From Diphasiastrum complanatum (Eukaryota; Streptophyta; Lycopodiopsida; Lycopodiales; Lycopodiaceae): DNA of 64,000 nt. Every line of letters starts with the position of its first letter. The first letter of the stretch is position 1. Positions 21,651 through 30,177 of the stretch are shown piece after piece. The stretch covers positions 35,247 to 99,246 of the forward strand of contig MU831873.1 of assembly GCA_029204225.1 (NCBI GenBank), in the 5' to 3' direction. The notes beneath the pieces were generated by a model, which did no database searches, had not been told where the DNA came from, and worked only from the letters and a program-made list of their open reading frames with translations. The position numbers were made by a program, and so were the translations under genes.

Positions 21651-22393
21651 CTACCTAAGGTTACCATGCATTTTCATCCATTTGAGTGAAAATTATTCAT
21701 CAATCTTGAGCTAGAAATTGTCAAGGCCCATTTTTCTAGCTGTCTTGTCCAATTTTGGATCAAAAGAGATCAATAGGGCATTGATTGGGTCTGAACTGGT
21801 ACTGTACGGAATCAGGTGCTCAAACATGTGTGAGGAACATCCAATTTCAGTTTGGGAGTTCTCTTTCCTGGTTGATCCAAAAAATCTTGCTAGATAGCTT
21901 GTTTTGAAGCTATTTTTGTCTAGTTTCTAATGCAATCAGTTTCATTCCATTTGGTTGTGCCAATCAAAAGTTATAAGCTTTTGAAGAGGGTTAGGTAGGG
22001 CACCTAGACCTGGGTGGACACATTTGGTTTGGTCAAGAGATTGCTTGTTTGATCCAAAATCACAGTTGAATGCTTACCAATCTCATCTATATGTGATCTA
22101 GGCACTGTTTTGAGATCTTAGCCATTTTGTTTCATGCAATATCATTGTATTTGAGTCAAATTTGGTTTCTTAGTGTATTTCACACGTGCTAAGAGTGTTT
22201 GATCCTAACTTTGCCCATACTCCATTTGATGTGAAGTAGATCTAGTTTTGGAGAGATTGAGATAGCTAGTGAGAATCATCTCACAGTTTGTTGCAAGATC
22301 TTGTATAGGAGTTGGTAGCAAACGATTATTGGATCCTATAGTGAGAGAGAACCAACATTTTTTGTTCATCACTTTTATTTATCTCCACTTTAC

Positions 22394-24967
22394 ATGACTT
22401 CAATGAGTTCATACTTGTTGCAACCAAGTGAGAGATTGTCTACTTCCAATTATTCAATATGGAAGTTGAGGATGGAGTCCATCTTGATACTCCAAGATGT
22501 GATGGACATTGTACTTGGGATTGAGGAGGAGCCTCAAGTCCTTCAAGAAGTACAAAAATACAAGAAGAGAGCTAGGATGGCTCTCCACTACATTAAGATG
22601 AATGTCTCTAATGAGATATTGAGGGAGATTGGTGATTGTTCTACATCCAAGGAAGCTTGGGATTGTCTCAAGTCCATCTATGAGGCTAAGAACGCCTCTA
22701 GGCTCCTCACTCTTAGAAATCAAATCTTCCAAAGTAGTCAAAAGAGTGATGAGAGTGCATCTAATTATGTTTTGAGAGTCAAGGATATTGATAGGGAGCT
22801 TGCATGTATTGGTGACTCAATCAATCAAAGTGAGCTAGTCCAAGTCATTCTCAATGGCTTGAGAGATGAATATGACAACCTTGTCCAATCCTATGCCATT
22901 AAGGAGGAGCTACCAAGTTTGGAGGCCCTTCAAAGTGTGCTTATTTCTGAAGAATCAAGACAAGAGTACAAACTCTTGAGGATGGACAAGCTATCACTCA
23001 ATCATGATGATGGCAAAGTTCTATTTGCCAAGCACAAAGAGAGGAGTAAGAAGAAACACCATCACTTCTCTAATGACAAAGCTAAAGACCAAGATGGAGA
23101 AGAGGAGGATACCTCTCATGCTTCTAGTTCAAATCTCAAGAACAAGAAGATCAAGTGCTTTTATTGTGGCAAGAAAGGCCATTATGGCACCAATTGCTTC
23201 AAGAAGAAGAATCAACTCAATCAAGCCAACATCACCAATGAGAAAGAAGACTATATTGCAAGTGATGGAGAAGGCTCTCTTATGGCATCAAGCTTCTCCT
23301 CTTCCACCTTCAACAAGGATGACTCATGGTATATTGATAGTGGATCATCTTCACATATGTGTGGCTCCAAGCACTCTTTTTCATCTATTATGCCTTATGA
23401 TGGAGTCAAGAAGACCATATACATTGCAAGTAAGCATGAGTGCAATATTGAAAGAGTAGGGATTATTCCCTTGAAGCTTGCATCTTCTAAAGATCTCTTT
23501 CTCAACAATGTTCTTTTTGTCCCAAAGCTTACAAAGAACATCTTAAGTGTTGGCCAACTTCTAGATAGTGGCTTTGATGTCGATTTCAATATTGACAATT
23601 GTGTGACCAAGAAGGATGGTGAGATCCTTGCATATGGATCAAGATTTGAAGGCATCTACAAATTGGATCCAAGTGAGAGTGCAAACTCTCTTGATGTTTC
23701 TTATATGTCCAATATTTCAAAGGAGGATGATCACACAAGATGCACATATCTTCTCTCTTCAAGTATTATGGTGTATGATTATTCCTTATTATTCAAAGCA
23801 TATGTTGAGAAGAAATTCTCATTGAAGATCAAAGCTTTGAGGAGTATTGGAGCTCTTGAAGGAATAGCACCATATGAAGTTTTATTCAAGATGAAGCCTA
23901 AGGTTGATCACCTTAGTGAACTTGGTAGTGCTTGCTTTGCACATATTCTCTTGGAAACAAGGAGGAAGGATGATCCAAGCTCATGGATCATGATTGGATA
24001 CTCATCCATCAAGGAGGCCTTTAGTGTCTTTACACTCTCTATTTCAAAAGTGATTGTGAATAGAGATGTCACATTGCATGAAGATTCAATCTTGGAAGTG
24101 GCTGAGATCAAGGCTTCTCAAGAAGCATCACAAGTTATCTTTTTTGAAGGTATTCAAGTTATGATGGGGCCAATGTGTGAGGAGGAGTTTCTTCTTCATA
24201 TGATTTCAAGAAGATCTTCAAGATGCATGGCTGAGTCTTTATGGCTCAGCTTACATGGAAAAGAGGGGCATCCTTCATGTTGTATCTACTACAACACATT
24301 CATATATGCTTCTCTTCCTTTGCTTGAAATGCTATCTTGCTTCATTGAATTTTTTGGATCTCAAAATTCAAGAAAAGCTATACTAGTTTTGTATGATGCT
24401 TATAATATGGACATGTTTCTTGTCATTATTGACTTAGATGTGTTTCCAATACTTTTTGAAAGCAAGATATTGTATTGTCAAAAGTATGCTCTTGGTTCTA
24501 GTGAGAACAAGATTGAGCTTGTTACTCACTTTTTTGAAAATCATGTTTTCACATGTTTTGAGGCAAATTGTAAACTCCTCTTGAGATTAAGTGAAGCATC
24601 CAAAGTGGACACTTACATCCTTGAGAGAGTAACTAGCCTAAAAAAGATCAAGATAGTCTTTGATATCAAGATTAGATCCATCATGGATATAGTTCATTGT
24701 ATGTGGACTAGTCAAGCTAGAAAGCATAATCTTGATAATCATCATTGTTTCACATCTTATGATCTTGATCTCCATGATCCTTATGAGGCTTGGAAGCCTC
24801 AAATTTCTCTATTTATGGTGCATCCATCATGCAAGTGGAACTTTCAAAGCAAAGATCATCATCAAGCATGGAGGAAGCCCATGATCATAGTGGCATATTG
24901 GTGGAGCACTCTTCAAAGCCATTGGCAAGAGATCTCTACTAAAGAGATCTTATCATGGATATGGTGA
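22394..24967 (+). CDS. 857-aa Gag-protease-eroded Pol polyprotein
   Basis: A single open frame of 857 codons. Residues 1-230: copia Gag core (NYSIWKLRMESILILQD, SNYVLRVKDIDRELACIG, QVILNGLRDEYDNLVQSYA). About 255-268: CCHC zinc knuckle CFYCGKKGHYGTNC. About 310-430: aspartic protease with DSWYIDSGSSSHMCGS (catalytic Asp near 315) and VPKLTKNILSVGQLLD. About 445-545: integrase remnants only (DDHTRC, FKAYVEKKFSLKIKALRS, then directly APYEVLF and the VDHLSELGSACFAHI tail), so the second Asp and the Glu of DDE are deleted. About 610-857: a domain that can be lined up with the start of copia reverse transcriptase (SRKAILVLYDAY, QKYALGSSENK) but keeps none of its catalytic motifs; it ends EILSWIW. 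Gag and protease may function; the C-terminal domain's role is unknown. Confidence 0.88.
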   Translation: MTSMSSYLLQPSERLSTSNYSIWKLRMESILILQDVMDIVLGIEEEPQVLQEVQKYKKRARMALHYIKMNVSNEILREIGDCSTSKEAWDCLKSIYEAKNASRLLTLRNQIFQSSQKSDESASNYVLRVKDIDRELACIGDSINQSELVQVILNGLRDEYDNLVQSYAIKEELPSLEALQSVLISEESRQEYKLLRMDKLSLNHDDGKVLFAKHKERSKKKHHHFSNDKAKDQDGEEEDTSHASSSNLKNKKIKCFYCGKKGHYGTNCFKKKNQLNQANITNEKEDYIASDGEGSLMASSFSSSTFNKDDSWYIDSGSSSHMCGSKHSFSSIMPYDGVKKTIYIASKHECNIERVGIIPLKLASSKDLFLNNVLFVPKLTKNILSVGQLLDSGFDVDFNIDNCVTKKDGEILAYGSRFEGIYKLDPSESANSLDVSYMSNISKEDDHTRCTYLLSSSIMVYDYSLLFKAYVEKKFSLKIKALRSIGALEGIAPYEVLFKMKPKVDHLSELGSACFAHILLETRRKDDPSSWIMIGYSSIKEAFSVFTLSISKVIVNRDVTLHEDSILEVAEIKASQEASQVIFFEGIQVMMGPMCEEEFLLHMISRRSSRCMAESLWLSLHGKEGHPSCCIYYNTFIYASLPLLEMLSCFIEFFGSQNSRKAILVLYDAYNMDMFLVIIDLDVFPILFESKILYCQKYALGSSENKIELVTHFFENHVFTCFEANCKLLLRLSEASKVDTYILERVTSLKKIKIVFDIKIRSIMDIVHCMWTSQARKHNLDNHHCFTSYDLDLHDPYEAWKPQISLFMVHPSCKWNFQSKDHHQAWRKPMIIVAYWWSTLQSHWQEISTKEILSWIW

Positions 24968-25090
24968 GGGTGCTGCTATGATGGATCCCTTGGCTGATCT
25001 TCACTTCTTATGCATACCAAAGGATCCACTCAAAAAGATTTACAAACTTCTCAAGTGATCTAGTACCTTTCCAAGCTATATTTTCAGGAG

Positions 25091-25907
25091 TGTGAGGCAA
25101 AAATCTAGCTTGGTATTTTTTATGATAGAAGTTTGTAAGTGAATTTCACTTGTGTGGAGGATGTTCAAACGTGTGGAGAATTGTAAAGTAAATAAAAATG
25201 TTTGATATAGGGGTCTCATAGAATTTCATAGTCAAGCATTTAGGTGTAGGATGTTGATAGGGTCAAATTTGGCATAGATGGCAAATTATCCATTTCCACT
25301 TGTAATGCCACTATTGAGCCAAAATAGAGTAGGAGGTCAAACTTGTGCCAATTAGAGTGTAGACAAGTGTAATGCTTCTGTTTGATGAAGTTTAAGAGTT
25401 CCAATAGGATTTAGAGGTGGAACCATGAGTGATCCAATAGAATTTGAGGTTTGCTTGAAAATGGTCCAATAGAATTTAGAGGTGCATGGATCAATGTTCC
25501 AATAGGATTAAGAGGTGGCAAAGTGTGGTCCAATCATAGTTAAGCATAGTGGTAGCTCGTGGATCTACTAGTATCATTGTACTCCTCATTTGGATCTAAT
25601 TGATTTTGAAATTGAGTGGATTTTGAGTGTAAGTGATTTTCTAGCTTTCTCTCTCTACCCAAGACCTATTGATGATTTTCTCTCTCTACCCGAGGAGAGC
25701 AGCTTGTTTTTACTTAGATTACTTTTGGAACACTTCTCACACATGTGAGTGAGAGTTGGAAGTGATTGAATGCATGTAGTAGTGTGTTTTTGCCATAGAA
25801 TCAAAGACACATCTTGAATCTCAATCTAGTCTTGATCTTGGTGCATCTACACACCTTAGGAGATCACAAGTACATGTTGTGGACAGTCCACACGTGTGAA
25901 ACCAACA
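25091..25907 (+). repeat. 3' LTR of SWIW copy B
   Basis: Begins TGTGAG after the purine run CAGGAG and ends ACCAACA; 817 bp; aligned throughout with 20816-21638. The start matches the start of the 3' LTR of the diverged relative at 50367 (TGTGA...GCAAAAAT). Confidence 0.93.
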
Positions 25908-26248
25908 TTCATCACTAATACACAGAAATATTTTTTTATTTGGCTTTTCCAAGCGACCCAGAATATCTGATAAAGTATTATCGAAATCCTGTAGCAAAGC
26001 CAAAACATCAGGATAGGGAGGAACACACCGTAGAATATAACTTGGCCATTGACGAAGCATTGAGTGAGAATCCTTAGAGCAACTTGAGCATTGCCAAGCT
26101 TTGGTAGCAGATCAGCATGACGAAGATGTGCGTCCAAAGTGTCCCGCAAAGAGGAAGCCACAAAATCCGAGAAACCTATAGGAATACCAAGCACTCTAAT
26201 CCCATCAACCGGAGTATTGAAACCTGTAGGTAAAGGGAGCTCAGGAAG
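25908..26248 (-). pseudogene. non-LTR retroelement RT C-terminal fragment
   Basis: Minus-strand translation reads PVDGIRVLGIPIGFSDFV, LRDTLDAHLRHADLLPKLG and QVALRILTQCF. After a frameshift near 26050 it continues SYILRCVPPYPDVLALLQD and FDNTLSDILGRLEKPN. This is the part after the palm of reverse transcriptases from plant non-LTR elements carrying a restriction-like endonuclease. The matching downstream part of the protein lies on the other strand at 28.6-29.8 kb. The left end is cut by the SWIW insertion; the right end coincides with a perfect hairpin. Confidence 0.72.
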
Positions 26249-26261
26249 GAGCTCCCTTTAC
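26230..26261. repeat. 12-bp perfect hairpin at fragment end
   Basis: GTAAAGGGAGCT and its exact complement AGCTCCCTTTAC are separated by 8 bp. It sits where the minus-strand retroelement fragment ends, consistent with a fold-back or inverted end-joining event. Confidence 0.85.
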
Positions 26262-27143
26262 AAAAAGCAATACTATGTGTTTAATTTGGTCAATGGAGTT
26301 TATGCAAAAGTCAACGTTAAAGTTAATGTCTTAAATCATAAGGTTATGTGCACACAAAGAGCATTGTCACATTGGTAAGGACTTTATTGCGAGAACTCCG
26401 TTCATTACATGCACCTTTGTATGCAAGTCTTAAATAGCAAAAAATATATGTCCCTCTCTTTTTCATGCATGCGTGCATGCCCATGCTTTAGGTCCACCTT
26501 TATATGTAGGTCATAAATAGGAAAAAGTTTGTGTTCCCTTCTTTTTTACAATGAGCATGCTTTCAACTTACATGACGCACCAACATTATCACTAATAATA
26601 ATAATCAAATAAAGATTCTCTCTTTGCATTCATAAAATCATTTCATCTATGTTTTTAGATGTGTTGTGATAGCACTATGCTATTGTGATGATTTGCTAAA
26701 AGTTGAGGTGTCATTCCTAGATCATTTTGAGCATTGAAATGAGATTATTGTACAACAAGTAGTAGGTTGAGCCTAAATGAGAACACAAGGCTCCAAGATA
26801 GACAAATGACAACAAAGGGCATCCACCCTATAATCATGTTATAGAAATTTATCTCCTATGTAACTCGTCGTGCTGCCATTTAGTGATACATTTTTCAACT
26901 TTTCATACTATATGATGTTATCATTTTTTGTGATGCCTATGCATATATCTCATTCATAATATCACATACATAAAAAATTGTCAAGCTAAAAATATTTGTA
27001 TACCTACCGACACTGAGTTTAAACAATACAAGTTCTTGTATGCACCTCAGTTGAGTTTGACGTCAAAACATTGAGATCTAATGCCCGTGTAGCATAATAA
27101 TGAGATAGAGACACATCCTTTCTCCCGGCGGATGCCTCCATGT
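26262..27143. other. no gene recognised
   Basis: AT-rich sequence with scattered CATGC words and no recognisable coding or repeat content, between the non-LTR fragment and a copia 5' LTR. Confidence 0.35.
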
Positions 27144-27602
27144 TGTCAAAAATGGTGAACTCCTGCAACTTTGTCGCAGAACGAACAAGACACGAAGGTC
27201 GAACGAGAACAATACGCGACAGTCAATGTGTCTTTGACTCGAAGCACGAACGATTCACAAATCAATCGTGAATCTTAAACACACCTCCAGGACCGCAAAA
27301 CGAAAAGAACGAAACAAACGAAGAGAAATCCTTCGCACTGTCAGGTGACAACTCAACGGGCTTCATGCCCAGCTGAAACGAATAGCAACGACCAAGACTA
27401 ACTAACTAGTTGATTAGCATTAACTAGTCTTGTGATTCTACGTTTAGCTATCTTGTAAACTCCACACATGGAGGTATAAACGATCCTCTCTAGATCATAA
27501 CTATGTAAGAAAAAGAGAAAAAGAAGAGAGATAGTAATACAGAGATCTGTAAGAAACAGAGAGAGACGTAGCGAATAGAGTAAGAAAGCAAAAATACCAT
27601 AG
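27144..27602 (+). repeat. 5' LTR (3'-truncated) of copia fragment
   Basis: Begins TGTCAAAAATGG and aligns with 18100-18560 (shared CGAACAAGACACGAAGGTC, AACGGGCTTCATGCCCAGCTG, AAGAAAGCAAAAATACCATAG). The match stops at 27602, where gag coding sequence begins. The last ~100 bp of the LTR, the primer-binding site and the start of gag are therefore deleted. Many substitutions separate it from the LTR at 18.1 kb, so the two are not a young LTR pair. Confidence 0.85.
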
Positions 27603-28585
27603 CAAGATCTACTCATGCAGATTGAAGACTGCGAAAGCAGCCATGCAGCGTGGGAAAGATTAAAACAGAAGTATGAAGTGAGGACTGCAGCTTCAGTCAT
27701 GCACCTTCACAATCAACTACAATCCATACGGTGGGATGACAACCAGTTAGATCAGCACGTTGAGAAGATCAGAACGATCTTCGCTCAACTCGCTGCATCA
27801 AGATAGGAGCACCAGATCCCATCACCACAGCAGCTGATGTACTTCATGATATCTCTACCGACGTCCTATCAGCCGCTGAGAATGCTCATACTGAGTCTAC
27901 CAGATATGACATTCGACATATGTCAGTCTTGTCTTGTCGCTGATGAGAGACTGATGAGAGACGAAGGAGAGGGAAACAGTGATCAAGAGAAGGCTCTCTT
28001 CACGAAAGGAAGGAAGAAAAGCAAAAACAAGCCAAGATTTGAGAAGACAAAGTCCTCGAATCAAAAATCTTCTTCTTGCGATCACTACCACAAACCAAGC
28101 CATACGGCCAACAAATGCTGGTTCAATCCAGCAATACCTTGCATGCACTACAAGAAGAAAGGACATTTTGCATACGACTGAAGATTCAACCTAAAAATGA
28201 AAAACAAAACTGAAAAGACAAACGTTGCAGAGTCATCAAAGGATGTTGAAAGAGGTGACGAAGCTTTCACGATACTCGACGAAGCTTCGACAAGCTACTC
28301 TGAACACGACTATGATGTAGTCATCGATTCAGGAGCAACATCTCACATAACCTACAACAAGAAGATCTTGATCAAATTTTGCGAACTCAAAAACGACAGA
28401 GCAGTGATTCTAGGCGATGGAAGCAGACACAATGTCAAAGGCATCGGCTCTCTACAGCTACGAACACTGTCAGGCCAAGCAGAGCCACCAGGAGCACTCT
28501 ATGTGGCCTCACTCAGAAAGGATCTGCTATCTGTCTCCAAGATGGCAGATCTAGGCATTCAATCGTATTCCCAATGGTCAGTTCG
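27603..28585 (+). pseudogene. copia gag-protease fragment
   Basis: Frames in order: Gag C-terminal half (ESSHAAWERLKQKYEVRTAA, DDNQLDQHVEKIRTIFAQL, then a stop); 27837-28181 with PTSYQPLRMLILSLPD, a basic linker and two decayed knuckles (CMHYKKKGHFAYD has Tyr for the second Cys); 28197-28585 with the protease VIDSGATSHITYNK, ILGDGSRHNVKGIGSLQL and LRKDLLSVSKMADLG. It breaks off at the end of protease, where a non-LTR retroelement sequence begins. This is the 5' half of the family whose 3' half lies at 15.3-18.7 kb. Confidence 0.87.
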
Positions 28586-28586
28586 T

Positions 28587-29757
28587 TAAGCAACAAGTCT
28601 CTCTTCCCGCTTCGTCTGGAGGTGTTGGTCTTTCTTGCACAACTTCTACAGCTTCTATTGCTTTTATGAGAAGTTGGGCCCTTGTTGCCTCTGCACTTAT
28701 CTCTCGGTTTCAGCAGGACAACAAGCCCATTCTTCTCGATTCAGTAGCTCATGTGGAAACAGACATTCTTCCTTTCCAACAACATCTTCGTGCGGCCAAG
28801 GATCTCATTCCTCCACCTATGCGAGCTTCTTTGCCTCCCTTTGAATCTTTGCTTAGCCTTCAGCGTGCTCATTTTCAGAAGTATCTTTTGGAGCGCTTCC
28901 ACTCTCATGCTTTCACTCAGCTTCTCATTGATTCACCTTCCGATGAGACTTGGGCTCGTCTTTTGTCTTGTGCAGGCCCGGGTGCTGGTGCTTGGCTTGT
29001 TGCGCTCCCTGTTGTTCCACACTGATGCCTTTCTTCAGAGTTGTTTCTCACCGCTCTTCGGGTTAGGTTGGGTCTCCCTCATCCAGTGTTGGCAGGTTTG
29101 ACAAAATGTTCTTGTGGTCACCCTGTTGATCCTATTGGCACTCATCTCATGCGTTGCCCTTCTGGCGGAGAGCGTACTGCGACTCATGATTCCATTCGTG
29201 ACGTATTGGCATATATTGCTCATGAGTGCGGCTTTCATGTTGTTTGGGAGCAGACCCACATCTTGCCTGTGTCTGATTCACAGTCGCCTCGGCGTCGAGT
29301 TGATCTTGTTCTTTCGCGCGAGGGGATTCGCACGCTTGGGGATGTTGTTGTTGCTGATCCTTCGCGGCCTGACCTCCTTCGTCGTGCTTCAACTACTCAT
29401 GGTGCCGCTGCTTCTCATGCAGCTCTAGATAAAGAGTGAGATTATTCACATCGCACTCCTGGAGAAGGCTTTATCCCTTTTGCTTTGGAAACATTTGGAT
29501 GCCTGCATAAGAAATTCGATGATTTTCTATCCTCCTGTACAGGTTTTGCAGCGAAACTCCAAGGTCGTGGTGCCTCACCTTTATCTATCATTACGGCTTA
29601 TTATCGTCAACGAGTTTCAATGACTTTACAACGCACTCAGGCACTTGCAATACTTCGACGTGCCGTAGTTGCAGGAACGGCTGCTTCACAGCTTCCTGCA
29701 CTACCTAAACTTCCAACTGTCTTAACTAGCGACTTACACCAAGCAGTAGGCTTTATG
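28587..29757 (+). pseudogene. non-LTR retroelement tail: zinc knuckle and restriction-like endonuclease
   Basis: One frame runs from QQVSLPASSGGVGL (28590) to the end VLTSDLHQAVGFM with in-frame TGA stops at 29023 and 29437. It contains the post-RT region (FMRSWALVASALISRF), then LRVRLGLPHPVLAG, a Cys/His knuckle CSCGHPVDPIGTHLMRC, and RRRVDLVLSREGIRTLGDVV, fitting a PD-(D/E)xK restriction-like endonuclease. It ends with FIPFALETFGCLHKKFDDFL. This layout matches non-LTR elements of early-branching (R2-like) type, where the endonuclease sits after RT. A possible AATAAA lies at 29877. The exact clade is uncertain. Confidence 0.8.
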
Positions 29758-30177
29758 TAGATACTTTGCGAGATTGTTGCTTTGTTATACTTGTACAATA
29801 TCTCAATTCGCCTTATGGCCTTTATGCTTTTTACATGCATTCCTTTGTACTCTGATGGGTTTTCCCATCTTTTATTAATAAAAACAGGAAGTTCTCTCTT
29901 TTTGAAAGGCAATGCCAAATAAATTCATTCTAATGCTCTAATTCACCTAAGAGTGACATCTCCTCTTTTAGCAAATCTTCATAACAACTTAGTGCTATCT
30001 ATCTTTACTGACAAAGAGCTAAGGATTTGTCTTTGAAGGAGGGACATGTTGTGTTGGGTAAAATGAGACATTTTAGAATATGTATGCATGTAGAGATATA
30101 TGATAGGGTTGGATGTTCATTTTTGTCGGTTTATTAAGAAAGGCGGCAGCAGCTGGCAGGCAAGGAACACACACACA
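29758..30177. other. element 3' end and upstream region of the CIA30 gene
   Basis: Contains the probable 3' untranslated end of the non-LTR fragment (AATAAA at 29877) and about 280 bp of AT-rich sequence before the ATG at 30178. The promoter of the host gene should lie here, but no convincing TATA box was identified. Confidence 0.4.

Larger units (their letters stand above)
20816..25907 (+). mobile_element. complete SWIW-family copia element (copy B)
   Basis: A 5.09-kb element with all cis parts: two LTRs, a tRNA-Met primer-binding site at 21639, a leader, a single long frame at 22394-24967, a short purine tract (CAGGAG) just before 25091, and a TTCAT target duplication. It lacks integrase catalytic motifs, the reverse transcriptase YVDD box and RNase H, so it can only move with proteins from another copia element. 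By eye the LTRs differ by about 24 substitutions and one 6-bp indel over ~820 bp, roughly 3 percent, so insertion is moderately recent. Two further copies or relatives lie at 9.7-12.9 kb and 46.5-51.2 kb. Confidence 0.93.
20811..25912. repeat. 5-bp target-site duplication TTCAT
   Basis: TTCAT at 20811-20815 directly precedes the 5' LTR and TTCAT at 25908-25912 directly follows the 3' LTR. Five bases is the usual copia target duplication, and it proves that the two LTRs belong to one insertion. The empty site would join the aspartic-protease pseudogene flank to the non-LTR retroelement fragment. Confidence 0.92.

Noticed and set aside
24200-24967. The idea that the SWIW C-terminal domain is wholly unrelated to copia Pol
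   Set aside because: SRKAILVLYDAY, and EEIFVSQRWIKAILVEYDAL in copy C, clearly match the opening of copia reverse transcriptase with equal spacing to the following segment, so an eroded RT is the better reading.
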